From Litomosoides sigmodontis (taxonomy: Eukaryota; Nematoda; Chromadorea; Rhabditida; Onchocercidae): a stretch of DNA of 64,000 bases. Each line of letters opens with the position of its first letter. Within the stretch, counting starts at the first letter, position 1. A program made the position numbers and the translations under genes. This document shows, in pieces, positions 37,735 to 56,101 of this stretch. The notes beneath the pieces were generated by a model. The model was not told the origin of the DNA and made no database searches. It saw only the letters and a list, made by a program, of their open reading frames with translations. Location: positions 5,789,317 through 5,853,316 of the forward strand of contig OY718804.1 of assembly GCA_963070105.1 (NCBI GenBank), read 5' to 3'.

Positions 37735-39680
37735 TCCAGCTAAAGGGAAGATTTTTTTCCAGTAAATTTAGCAGGGAATGAAATTTAAAGCTAGAAACAA
37801 GTTAAAATTTTTTATTTAATAAAAGCTACGTGAAGTTTTTTTTTAAATCAAATGATCTTAGTTCAAACAAACCGCTGCGCAGAAAAAGAAAAAGAAACAA
37901 AAGAAGAATAATGGAAAATCTGTACGATGGACTGCTGATGAACGAAGTAACGCTCAACGTGAAGAACGTGCTAAACGTTTCGCTCGAGATGATGAAATAC
38001 GACGAGCAAAATTCACAGAAATGCGACGCCGTCTTGATTGGTACATTGATCGAGAGGCAGAACAGGGCACCAGTGATATCGTCGTTGGAACATGTATGGA
38101 CGTCGAAAAATCTTATTTTCGCCTGACTTCAGTAAGTTTTCGTTGTTTTGTTCAGGTCATGTCTCAGGAAATTTAAGATGGACAGGTATTTATGCCATTA
38201 TAAACACATCACGTCTACATGTGTATCATACACGTGTAGTTGTTTTTTGAACAGTTACACTTATTTATCATTTTCTTTCAGGCTCCAGAACTGAGCACGG
38301 TAAGACCGCTAAAGATACTTGAGAAAGCACTGAAATTGGTACAACAAAAATATGCAACTAGTAGAGATTATACTTATGCAAATGATCAGCTGAGAAGTAT
38401 TCGTCAAGATTTGATGGTAATCTCTATAACTTGTTATTCAACATTAAGCAAATGATGTCCCGAGAATGTATATATTAGCGAATACATGGATTTTTTCTTT
38501 CCTCGAATGACTCAACATGTTACTAGATTAATTAATGATCTCAGAATTTTGAGAGTTTCTGTTGGTTCATTATAAAATGTGTATTTTAAGTGGGCGTTAT
38601 GTATTTTGGTTTAGCCGTTCCAAATTATATGGTTATGTGTTATGGTTGTTACAGATACGCTGAGCAGTGCAGTGTGTATTGTATTTTTTGACTAGATATT
38701 TAAATGAAATTTCGAACATTGAGAGCATTACTGCTATATGGTATCTTTAGATTCAATGTATAAGGAACGATTTTACTGTCAATGTTTATGAGACAAATGC
38801 TCGGATTGCACTGGAGCAGGGTGATCGTGAGGAATTTAATCAGTGTCAGAGCCAGCTAAAATTGTTATATAAAGAATTACCTGATTCTCCAAATCGCCAT
38901 GAATTTACATCTTATCGATTACTTTACTACATATCAGTTGCTAACACTATAGGTATGATTTATTTTAGAAAAAACATCTTTAATGTACTATATGACATTT
39001 CTATTTATAGGTAGGTGGACGAGAAAGCCAATGGTTCAATATAAATGGGCTCTTCCCTTTTCCAAAATTTACATTAAAAAGACGGTTACATTAATTAATT
39101 TACTCAATCTTTATTTCAGATCAAACTACACTACTCAGTGAATTAGATGAAAACGCGCGGAAGAACCCTTGCCTTATGTTTTCACTGAAAACTCGTGAAG
39201 CTTGGGCTCTTGGAAATCACGTGAAACTTTTCCGACTGTATCAGGAGGCTCCAAGAATGGCTTCGTATGTAATGGATCTATTTATGGAACGAGAACGAAA
39301 AGCTGCTTTAAATGCTTGCTTAAAATCGTAAGTTAAGTTTATCTAATCAGGAACATACTGTGAAGTTATGCACAAATTTGATTTGTAAGGCATTATTTTC
39401 TGACATTACAAAAGATAAATTTTCCTTTTTAGTATGGTTCAAAAGATATTCTTTTTATACGTTATGTCATGACTACTTTTGCATGGTCTGAAAAAATCTG
39501 GAAACAATCTCTTGTTCATATTCAATTTGCAGATTTCGCCCTACAATAAGCATAACAATGTTAGTGTCAAGGTTGGGTTTGGAAGAATCGAAGTTATGTG
39601 AATGGTTGACAACATTTGGAATAACAGCTGACGATGGTAAAATTGATTGTCGTACTCACAGCAATGCAGTGCTAGTATAA
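35372..39680 (+). CDS. LENG8: LENG8/Thp3-like SAC3-GANP domain protein
   Basis: Nuclear mRNA-metabolism factor of the LENG8 (human) / Thp3 (yeast) family, which pairs with PCID2/Csn12. Nine exons (35372-35424, 35794-36489, 36815-36944, 37333-37581, 37862-38131, 38282-38416, 38751-38952, 39120-39327, 39533-39680) give 696 aa with a continuous frame. Residues 18-250 are a low-complexity Ser/Pro/Gln-rich region with an eight-proline run. A conserved middle segment has [21 protein letters not shown] Lys-rich patch near residue 382 is followed by the SAC3/GANP domain (about 455-650), with [40 protein letters not shown] and [19 protein letters not shown], all close to human LENG8. The C-terminus has [11 protein letters not shown]. 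Start chosen as the first ATG after the presumed leader acceptor at 35320. Confidence 0.94.
37661..37732. repeat. (AT)n microsatellite in LENG8 intron 4
   Basis: About 36 AT units, nearly perfect, inside the intron 37582-37861. Confidence 0.96.
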
Positions 39681-42476
39681 TGAGCTTTCTGTATGATATG
39701 TTGAAATTTGTAGTTTTTCTCTAAATTCTTATTTGTGACATCTTTCAATCTCGATTTTGATTTGTTTGAGGTAATATTTTGAATACGCATTCCAGTAAAA
39801 CTTTAGAAATTAAGAAATTTCGCTTTCATGGGGATATTTTCATAATCTGCTAGCTTTTTCTTGTCTGAAATGCTGTGAACAGAGGTTGCTTGTGAAAGCA
39901 ACGCTCCCAGATTTGCTATTTCTATAGCTAAGTAGATTTTGATACACTAAACTTTTGAATGCTCGTTGTGAGGGCTGTCAAAAAGATGCTTTATTTCAGT
40001 ATATTTTTAGGTCATTGATGACTTCAAAGATACAAAGTCAGGGTTTTGTAGGAAAAAAGTTGGTATGTAATGTTCATTTTTGAAGTTATCTGAATTGCAT
40101 TTTTTCTTTATTGTCATGGATATTGCTATGTGGGCATATATTGCAAAATCAATAAATGATTTTTTTTATTACTGTTGTAATTTATATTAAAGCCTTAAAA
40201 GGAATGTTCAGGATATCTCAAAGCTTGGAGAAATTATGAGAAAATTAAAAAACATGACCGGAAAAAATCGTGGAATTTTGATGTCTTAATCAGGTTTTGC
40301 ACATTTAATCTTAATTCGGTATGGTCCATGTTCGGTATTAGTTTTCGAAGTGGGTTCACTTAATCCTTTTTAAATCGTAATCGATAGCAAGTGCCGATAT
40401 GTGTGTACATGCATGCTTTGAATTATCCTACCTGAAGAAATATATGTGGAATCATACTATTTTTATTCACATACGACACTAGAAACGATGTATGCAATGT
40501 AATTGAGCAACTGAAAGTCATTACTTTGTCATTTTGTCGGATTTGAGTCTTGAAGTTTTTACTAACATTTCAACTATTCCCTTCATTTGCATCATTTGCT
40601 TAGGCTCAAGTAATGCTAAATCGCTCATAGATTGCATGAAATGTAAATTTTATTTCGTTAAGGTTGATTACAAAATGAATTATGTTATTAGCTCTGTCAA
40701 AAACAACCAATAATTAAATTAGTATGGGGTGAACCGTCGGCTGTTTTGTTGTAACAGTATCGGTGAAATGCGTGATGGACCAGCCATATGGTCCTGCTTG
40801 GCTGTTTTAGTGAAAGCCACTGTGTGGTTCGGAAATAAGCTGAAAATAAATTTGATATTAAATTAGGTAGGGGTCGATCATAAAACTTGGCAAAACTTGT
40901 GAGGTTTTTCTTTCCTAAAATTACTCAGAATTTTCAAAATTCTCAAATATTATTTCCTGATTTTCTCGTTTTCCTTTCACCAATACAGCATGCTTTTGTT
41001 GTTTATGAATGTCCAGCAAGTAATTTAATAATTTTCACAAACATAATTTCGAATAGGTTGAAAGGAGAAGGTATAGAAGGTGAAATAATTCAAACTTTTT
41101 TTTCTCACTTATGTTTTCAATTTTCCTTCTCTTTCACACATTGCTTCTCCACTGTAATATGAACTTTTTTTTTTTAATTTCTTAAACAATGGTTGATGAT
41201 TAGGATCTCCTATGTATTTGCTGTGTGAGTAATTAGTTCAGCCATTGAAATTTTCATTAAATTTCTTAATTAGCAATATCTTGTTTGCCATCCTCTCTCC
41301 CTCTCTCTTTCGCTTAGTTTTTTACAACACTTTCACCCGTTATTTCTTGTCACTTATCACTCACTACCTTCCACACCTCTCCTCTTAATCATTTCGTTCT
41401 CGAATCCTTGCAGTTCTCGTTTTCAATAGCTGCTGAACACATTCCTTACAATACATTAAAACATCGAATGTCCAGAAATTTAACTATCCGACCTTTGTAC
41501 AGCGTCACATTAGCAATTAATGTGTCATTTAGAGGAAAAGATGTCTTAAAACAAGCACAAGGAAACAGTTTAGATAATTAGATCAAAAAATGGTAAAATC
41601 CTCCTCGTTGATGGCAGAAATTAAATTTAATGAAATGTTTGACCCAATTGCTATCAATCTCGACCGTTCATTGCTGGCGCTGCTGTTCCTGCCATTATTT
41701 TTATCAGCGATAATGGTAATTAATAATAGTAAATGATAACAATAACAACATTAGTATATAATTTGTTGTTGTTATTGTTATTATTCGACTATTACTATCG
41801 TGCTGCTGCCGTTGTTATTATCGTTATTATTACCGTCACTGCTAACATTTTGCAAATTTTTTGGAAACTCACTTCATTCCTAAGCTAACAGCAGCAGGAT
41901 ATTGCGAAGTGATGAGCGTTTGAGCGAAATCAACTTGCTTTCCGTCGTAACCTGCGACAGTAACCCACGGTGTTGTAGCACTTACAACGTGCTGTTGCTG
42001 CTGTTCGGTCGTACAGGCTTTCATCGGTACAGATGTCATCAAAGCATTCCCAAATACTGCAATTTATCCACAAGTTATTTGAATAAAAAATGATAAGCAA
42101 ACCAAGCAGAGTTTATCCTACAAGGAAAAGAGCTAAACCTAATTTTGCAGCTTAAAAGACAATAGTTTGCATCTAAAATTAGCACTACAAAATTAAGCAC
42201 AGTTACAGTCACATCACTAATTAACAGTATATAATCACGCAAAGAACTGTGGACGTGTAAAATTTCAAAAAAAAATGCAACGAAATATAAGTTGCAGGAG
42301 GCATGCAAGTTTCGAAGTTTTTTTTTTTTGCTCAATTGCACGCACCACAAGAATTAATAGGACAAAAAAAAAGCAAAAAAGAATCAGTTTTTGTGAAATT
42401 TCAAAGTCCATCAAATTCTCTCTCAAAAATGGTAAAGGAAGAGAAACTTTGTGGAATTTGAACAAGACATATATTA
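39681..42476. other. Intergenic region between convergent LENG8 and PCBP genes
   Basis: Holds the 3' UTRs of both genes. An AATAAA at 40151-40156 could serve the plus-strand gene. Triplet-rich (GTT/ATT/GCT) imperfect sequence lies at 41700-41850. No other gene is supported. Confidence 0.7.
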
Positions 42477-48113
<5,637 letters not shown>

Positions 48114-48137
48114 TGAGGGATTGATTAATTCAAAATT

Positions 48138-48150
48138 CTGAAATTACATC
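48138..48150 (-). promoter_or_regulatory. Splice acceptor at the PCBP 5' end
   Basis: GATGTAATTTCAG precedes the first PCBP exon by 24 bases before the ATG. It could be a spliced-leader acceptor or join to an unseen upstream exon, since the 24 bases are open in frame. Confidence 0.45.
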
Positions 48151-51100
48151 GACAAATAATGGCAGGAATGAGTGGCAAGCAATGAATGATGCAAGTGGAA
48201 GTGGTAAGGGCAATAAAAATTGAATTATTGCCGAAATTTCATCAATTAGTTAGTGTCTTCTAGTATACTGAAAATTCCTTTTTGCTGATAGGATTTATCA
48301 GAAATGAAAGTGCCGAAATGAAGTTATTAAGAAAGGAAAAGATGAGGAGAGAGTGCAATAAACATTAAACAATTAGACAAATTTTCCTCTCAAACCAAAA
48401 TTATGCAAACAGTTGTGAAAGGAGGAAGGAGGAATAAACAGATTTTTGGGGTAAGCCAATTACGGAGGAGGAATGCGTGGAAAATAAAATTCATTTCATC
48501 CTTGTTCTCTTTCAGCATCTTTTTGCAAGGGAATGAGAGAGTGAAATAAAAGAGACGAAGAAAGAAAAATGAGCGAGGGGAGAAAACCGGTGGGGAAGTA
48601 AATGACGCTAATATTATGAATTAAAGTTTTAAATTTTAATTTAAAAAAAAAATTTTGAGAAACTTTGACAGTGTAGTGATGTTATTAGAAAGAAAAACAG
48701 AATGTGTTCAAAATGATTTATTTAATCATTGTAAAGGAGCAAAATGAAAAAACAAACAAAAGTTATCTGAGAATTGTTCTATCAAAAAATTTTCAAACTG
48801 ATTTCGTCAATATATTTATTACTGATTGATCTTCACCCTCTATCATTTATTTAGCATGTGAGACTCACTCTCTTATCATTTCATTATCGATAAGAATGAG
48901 AAATAATCAGTAAGATATTGGTCAACGACAATCGATATATCAAATATTAATTTGTTTAATTCATAACCGATCGTTTCATCTCCTTCTCATAATCTTTCCT
49001 CCAACCTGAATTATGAATATCTCACATATACCTAAGAAATACTGAGTGACTTTAAAAGAGAAATAATAATAATAATAATAATAATGAAAATAAGCAACGA
49101 GTGGGAGAGAAAAAGTCGACAGACGAGCAGTGACGGGAAGAAAGACAACACCAAAATCGAACTTTAAAATTTAGAAGAAGAAATACGTAATTTTAAAACT
49201 TTACATTTCACTTGTGATTTTTCAATGATCGAAGCTAGCAAATTATGCTGACAGCGGGAGAGAGAGAAAAACTGAATTTCTTGCAATTCCCGTCACTCTG
49301 TTATCCTTCCCCTCTCCCTTCCGTCTTTCACACTTCCCCTCGCATACGTTTACCCACTTGCCCATCACTTGGCCTGCTTATCAAGTCATAACTATTTTTA
49401 TGCATTGCCCTAATTAGCTGATAATGATAAATGTGTTAATGACAGTTACATTTAACTGTTAAGACATTATGCAATGGTAAAGGAAAAAGTATGAAAGAAC
49501 AAGCCGACAAGCTTATCTGCCCGCTTTCTTTTTCTTTGCTTCTTGTCCCATTCTTATCCATAAGCTGATAAAAGTTATTGCTGTAAGAAAAACCTTGTTA
49601 CTCAGTTCACTCAATCAATACATTTGTTACAAAAATGCAATTTTTTCCATGTTTAAGTCACTTTTTTCATTCTTTTTTTTCGTTCTGAAAATTTTTGAAA
49701 ACTTTTTTTTTAAAAAATAAAATACATCTAAAAATTTGCTTTTTTCATGCTAGACAATTAACATCTTACGTGCTAATTTCATATTTTGTTACAGCAGAAT
49801 TACTGATGCAATTTTTAACTATTAAACTTTTTTTTTTAAGGAATATCATAATTTAAATGTTACTTAAGTTGAGGAAAATGTCGTTAACAATGATATATTA
49901 ACAGCAATTAAAGTATTCCCTCGGAATTACTCGGTTAACTAGGAGATAATGTTCTGCGATTTGCGTGAAATTTTTGACATGTTTTTGTGTTTTGTTAATT
50001 AATTCCGGTTTATCAGTCGGATACCAACGTTTTCAAAATGCTTCTCTCTTCGAGAAAATATTTGCCAGAAACTCTACACCTATCCTAAAATTCCATTTGA
50101 AATGATAAACGAAATTTAGCTTTCAAATAAAAATTAAAAACTTTGCAAAAAATTCATTCATTAAAAAATGAAATTTCGGAAAGGAAGTGTTGCACTGTAA
50201 TTTTGTATATCAGAAAACAATAATTACACGAAATCAATCGACCAAATGCTTCGTTTCCTTTAAGAAAAAAAGAAAAGAAAAGTGAAAAGACAAGAAATTA
50301 GAGAATACAATTAGCATTTGCTACGAGCACAGAACAGGCAAAAATATTTTGTTTATGAAAAAATATTTTTTGCTAAAAATGAAAAAATAAATTCATTGAA
50401 GGAAAAAAAGGAAAATTGAATGGTAAATGTTACTTTGAAAAACATCAAATATTACATTTACCTTTTTTTTCTTTCTTTAATACTTCCCACTCTCTCTCTC
50501 TCTTCCACTCCTCTCCTCCCTTCTTGGACAACGTTTTAGAGAAATTTACAACCAAATCGAAGAGATACTGTACCTATGAGACATTGAATTGATTTAAAAA
50601 GAAAGGAAGAAAAGAAGGGAATTAACGATCTGTAAAATTCATTGATCTATTAACAGATCACTCATTGCTGAGCATTTCTGATATGGTAATGGAATCTCAC
50701 AACAGTCCTCTCCAAAATAGTTGCAATTAATTTTGCTAATAATTAATGCGTTGAAAAAATGCTTACAATTAAAGTCTTAGCATTATCTTAAAGTAATATG
50801 TGAATCATTCCAAGTATGTGCTCTTTTCACTCACATCCATTTGCTAATATTACCTATTTTAGTCAAAGTTCATTCACTCGTAGTTCATCCGTTAGTGTTA
50901 GCAAGAGATAGATGGGCAGTGATAAGCTGGAAATCAATTACAGGTGGGACAAAGTGATAAGGGATTGTACGACAGCGAATATTGTCTGTTTGCTTGAAAA
51001 AGAGTGAATTGATTAGGTAAGGTGGAAAGTGGGATTCTTGCAGGAAGGAAGACAGCTTTGGGAGGACATGCGCTGTACCTCCGCTGAAGAGCTTCTCCGT

Positions 51101-51253
51101 GCTTCCCAGAAATCTCTCATCCTTCCTTCCTTAATTGGTCTACTTGTGCCTAAATTTTCCCATGGAATGGGATGGGATGCTAATCTGTCATTTGTTGTCG
51201 TTGCTTCTTCCGCTCCTTACCATTTTGCATCGTTTGAAAGGCTCACAAATAGT

Positions 51254-51315
51254 AAGTGATGTGAAGCGAAGTGAAGTGAAGTGAAGTGAAGTGATGTGAA
51301 GTGAAGTGAAGTGAA
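51254..51315. repeat. (GTGAA)n pentanucleotide tandem repeat
   Basis: About 12 units of GTGAA with a few variants (GTGAT, GCGAA). Confidence 0.92.
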
Positions 51316-53069
51316 TTTAACAACAGCGGAAAAAATCAGAGGGAATTGGGAATTTTTCTTTTTCAATAATTAATGATAAATGCGAGAAGAGAGAGAGAAA
51401 GAAAACAAAAACAAATTAATTAATCGATAAATAATTTTAGTTGTGAAATTATAATGCTAAATGGAAATCATGCAAATAAACATTTGATGGAACAATTTCA
51501 ACTTAATTTTCTGTTTCCATAATCGCTTTGAAATTGTATGGATGAAATGCGAATGCCTGAGTTTTGAAATTATCTTTCATTGATAGTCCAGTGCTAAAGT
51601 TGTTATGCACATTAGCTTAGACTAATCGATACTACGATAAATCTATGATAGTAAGCACAACTGGTACACAACACTTTTCCATGCTTAATTAATTTAACGA
51701 CAATATTAGGATATGCGTGTAATTTGCTTACCCCTTTTTTTAAGTACGTAATTAGAAGTAAAATTAGCAATATTTTTTAAGAAAGGCACTCGGTACCAAT
51801 CTATAGATTGAACATTACAGTGACTTTACTTTTCCTTCCTTCCCACTGCATTTCTGAAATTGTTTACACGTTGTAGTATTTGGTGGCTGATAACTCTTAA
51901 TTACCACCTCACTTTCTTTATTTAATTTTTCCTAACCACAAGGATACATACCATTGCTAGCTACACCTCAACTTAATTACCTCTTTTTAAAGAAAAACTT
52001 AATAATAAGATTAATTTAAATTTGTTACAATATTTTCACCTTTTCGACCTTTTTATTTTTATGTTTGGATGTGAAAATTGTGCGAGCAAAATTATTCATT
52101 CCTTTCTTCCAACACAAATCTTGCAGGAAACACGTATTGTTATTAGTTGTGCCTTTTCCACACAATTTACTAAAATTCAAAATAAATAGAAAAAAGGAAC
52201 CCTTCAAATACGCTTGAATGCTTATAAAATGTCCAATTGGCTCGTCAGTTAAATGTAAATTCCTGCATTATTCGTCTGAGAGAAAGACCGTGGAATAATT
52301 AGTTAATTAATTAACGAATGAAGTGCTATTGAGAAGAGAAGTAATTCTGTTTTGAGTGTTCGTGAGGGAACAGAAAATCCCGCAATTTCACTTTTTCATT
52401 TCAAATTACGCACAATGATCAGTTAGGTAGCAGACGAATATTAGAAATAAATTAAAAGCACAAATTACAGCTAAAAAGTAATTTACCAGGAAAATGCATA
52501 TTCAAATTTCAGTCTTTCAACTATGTGGTATAACTGAACGATTGAAGTTTGATTGTCTATGCAAGGCGACAGCAACAATTACTCAAAAGCTCTTTTCCCC
52601 GTGTGCTGAGATAATTTTGGGAAGGTAAGGAAGCACTACGCGCCAACATGACAAATTCAACCATTACGATAATTAATTTCAAAGAATTTGGTGAAGGGAA
52701 ATGTGTCACAAATTATTAGTGTAAAGACGAGAAATGAAAGAAAGAATGAAATTGCATTTTTCATTTTGAGGAAGGGGCAGAGATGTCGAAGATTGTTTTT
52801 GTGATAAATGATGGTCAGACAGGTCAGTGTCACAGAGATGGAAAATCAAATGGCTCGCTTCGTACTTTTATATTCAAAAATTATTTTATGTGAATGAAAG
52901 TCTTCCATTTGCACAGTTTGCGCTTTAAAAAAAATCTCTTCGCTGTGTTCAGCAAGGGAAGTTCGAGAATGGAGGGCTCAAGCGAGAGGAATTCAAGTTA
53001 AGCGCTTTCTGTATTTTTGCAATCAAATGAAAATCTGTGAAAATCCTTGCTATTTCTATTTATTTTTTT

Positions 53070-53158
53070 GATGATAATGATGATGATGATGATGGGGTGG
53101 TGGTGGTGGCGGTGATAGTATAGCGGTGATGGTAGTGATGATGATGATGATGATGATG
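53070..53158. repeat. GAT/GGT trinucleotide repeat region
   Basis: Two runs of GAT units flank a GGTGGTGGC-rich core. Confidence 0.9.
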
Positions 53159-55609
53159 AGAAAGACCAAATCCGATATTTGCTATTAGAAACTGAATCAT
53201 TCATTCGAAATAGAACGAACTGCAATCCTTGCAGAACCAGTGCTATCGTTTTCCCTTAGCATAAAATTTCAAATATTAGCAACGGCGTAGGACAGAAGTG
53301 GAACGAAGCAAAAACGCTCGTTTTTTTCTTTGCTTTACCCATTCGTTACTCATTACTCGCTCGCATCCATTTTTACCCGAACACTTTCCCAGCCTCAACC
53401 ACTCCTCCTTTGTGACAGCCACGCTGAACATCCATCCTCAGGCTCATGGAGAAGCAACCAGTTGCTCTTTCCCCTTTCTTACAGCAATCATCCTGCGTTG
53501 TCAGGAATTCTCAGTCCCCAATTGTTATTCCTCCTTTCCTTACTGCACCGTTACTTAAATCAAGCAAATTCTCGGTCAACTTTTAGACATTATACAAACC
53601 ACACAAATAATCAAAACCAAACGTTCGCAGCAATCGATGACATAAGCTTTGTAATTTAATTAATTTTCCAACTGAAATTTAATATTCCAAAGAAAATGGA
53701 AAAAGATTTGATTTTTTAATGGGAAAATTTATTGCATATGTGCAGTTATAAAGTGCTATCAATTAAACAGAATTAAATTTCAATGCGATTTGATGCTGCA
53801 TATTTTGGAAAAAAGCAAATTAAGAGTTGATGGATTAAAGTAAAGCATATCGGAAGGAACACTTAATTTAAGCAATATGTTTCTTTTGCGAGTTCACATG
53901 AAATATGCTTATAATTTAATTAGTAAATGTTGACTGAATTCATTATTAGCATCGTTATGCTAACGTAATTTAATTTAAATTGCAATGAAATCAATCTATA
54001 TTCAAATTAATGACAAATTGGTAAAAATAAAAGTGTGCGTAAGGATATAAAATGTCAGTTTACATTTAAATTTCTTGTAATTTAAAAACTAAATGAAAGT
54101 ATATTGTAGAAGAAGTGATGAACCATTTAGCACAAGGAGAAAATATAATGTTTAAAATAAAAATTAAATAAATCTACAGAGTGCGTTTTATCGGTCCCCG
54201 AAACAAGGAATGTGTTGCAACTGTGGATGCATTCAATTGTGTGAATCATGAAATTCCATTTCGATAAATCATAAAAATTACACAGTCGATCCAAGCAATC
54301 TCTGCAGAGCAAGCAGTTGTGCATTGAAACCGTTCCCTTGTGGAGGATTGGAAATTAGTTGGGAAGAAGTAGAAGAATGAAACTTTGAATTAGCAACTTT
54401 TACACCTTTGACCTTTTCACCTTTCACTTCTTATCATTCCTCTTCGCATTTCGAAATGTGCGTTGCAAGCAATGAAGATTGCAGAGCTAACAGCACCATT
54501 TTTCATTCTCGAAAGACACAATTTGATATATCGCAATACTTGGTAGCAGGGAGAGAGAGAGGGGAAGAGAGCGAGAGGGAGAAAGACCTCTACCGACTAA
54601 AGATCTCCGTTATCAAATGCGTTTTGAAGAAGAAGAAATGAAAGTTTAAAATACTGAGAATTTATTTATTCGTTTTTTGCTCCCTCTATTCTCCCTCTTC
54701 TTTGCTTCTTCAGTTCAATATTTGACTCTATCTACTGCAACAAAGATAGAGTGAAAAAACAAAAAAGTTATTTTGTATTTCAGAATGTTTCAAATCTATT
54801 TTTTGTCCTTTTTTTTCATAGATACGTCCTTCTCCCCAAATTCACATGAGATGACAAGTTTCTCTTTTGAATTAAAATTTTTTTGCTTGAAATGAAATGC
54901 TCGAAACAGACTAATGAGACGGAAGGGACAAAGTGATAAAAAGTGCATGCAGTAAAAGTGAGAAGATAAAGCGCATATCATTATCTCTTATCATTTCATC
55001 CATTCGTTTGCTACTGTAAAAGTGGAGAGGAAAGAATAACTGTGAAATTTAAAGTATCATTTTTTCCCCCAAACGAACAAAAAAAACGATTTCATTTATT
55101 CGGTAAAGAAGAACAGTGAAATCACAATTTAACTGAATTCATTAATACAGTGGTATTAAGCTATGAGATAGAATTTTTCCAAATCCTTCTTAAATTTTCT
55201 CAAAAATTTTAACAATTTTTTTTGCTGATAAGTTGATGGAAAGTACTGAAATGTTTTCACATCAAATATGATTACGTAAATGATTTAATTAATGTGACCG
55301 ATTTTCCCTGAAATTAAAACAACAGTGATTTCACCTCAAAACATCCTGCTTTCCAACTTTTTGATTTTACAGTCTTTATAAAATGCTTGAGAAAAGGATT
55401 GCTATTCTATTAAAAATATATAATTTTAAAATCATGCGCTCCCTTTTTCAAAAACAATTTAAACAACGCTTATAAGCTAAATTGTGTAGAAAACAAAAAA
55501 TTTTGAAATGTATGACAATTAGCTCATGTTAGGTATATGTAGTAATTTCATTTTCAAGTAACTTATCTTTTTTTCCTTTAATTTGAACTATGAAGTTGTC
55601 CATTTGCAG

Positions 55610-56101
55610 GAAGGAAAAGAGATGAGAGTCCCTTCGATACCTTCAACATTACGATCAAAACTTTTGAATAAATTCACTAGTGGCGTGATGGTATGCGAAA
55701 TTGGAATTTTTTCTTTTAATTTTTACTTTGATCAGTTAGTAATTACTTTAACGAATATGCATTGAAAGTTGAATGGGAAGTGCAAATTATTTCGTAGCGG
55801 GAAATTCTCTTTTGTGCACCTCTTCTGTTCCCAATTTGTATTTGCTTAAAAGTTAGGAATGATAGTAAGCTTTACTCTAAAACTAAAATCGAAATTCAAA
55901 TTACAGGAAAAAAAGAGTTACATGTAAGCTATTCTACTAATTGTACCAATATATTACACGATTTCAAGTTAAAATCACAATGGAAAGAGGGTTAATAACC
56001 AAGTGTACAATTAACTTCAAAAAAAGCAGCAAAAATCAACTTTTGTTCACAGGTTAGACTAGACAGCAATAAGTTGGAAGTAATTTGTGTAACTGGCGAA
56101 G
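55610..56101 (+). CDS. Unassigned two-exon coding candidate
   Basis: Exon 55610-55690 (27 codons; acceptor TTTGCAG, donor GTATGC) reads EGKEMRVPSIPSTLRSK, LLNKFTSGVM. Phase 0 joins it to 56053-56101 (acceptor TTCACAG, donor GTAATA), reading VRLDSNKLEVICVTGEG. Splice signals are good and the peptide looks like globular protein, but no family is recognised and no further exons could be placed. It may be part of a longer plus-strand gene or a decayed copy. Confidence 0.3.

Noticed and set aside
37830..38126. 98-codon plus-strand frame MKFFFKSND...
   Set aside because: Wrong frame of LENG8 exon 5; the adjacent frame joins in phase with both neighbouring exons and matches the family.
38207..38240. 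Near-palindrome CTACATGTGTA/TACACGTGTAG in LENG8 intron 5
   Set aside because: One mismatch and only 11 bp per arm; too weak to list as a feature.
53298..53659. Two overlapping plus-strand frames of 86 and 109 codons
   Set aside because: The region is GC-richer than its surroundings, but both frames are Ser/His/Pro/Leu-rich low-complexity translations without motifs; may be a regulatory region.
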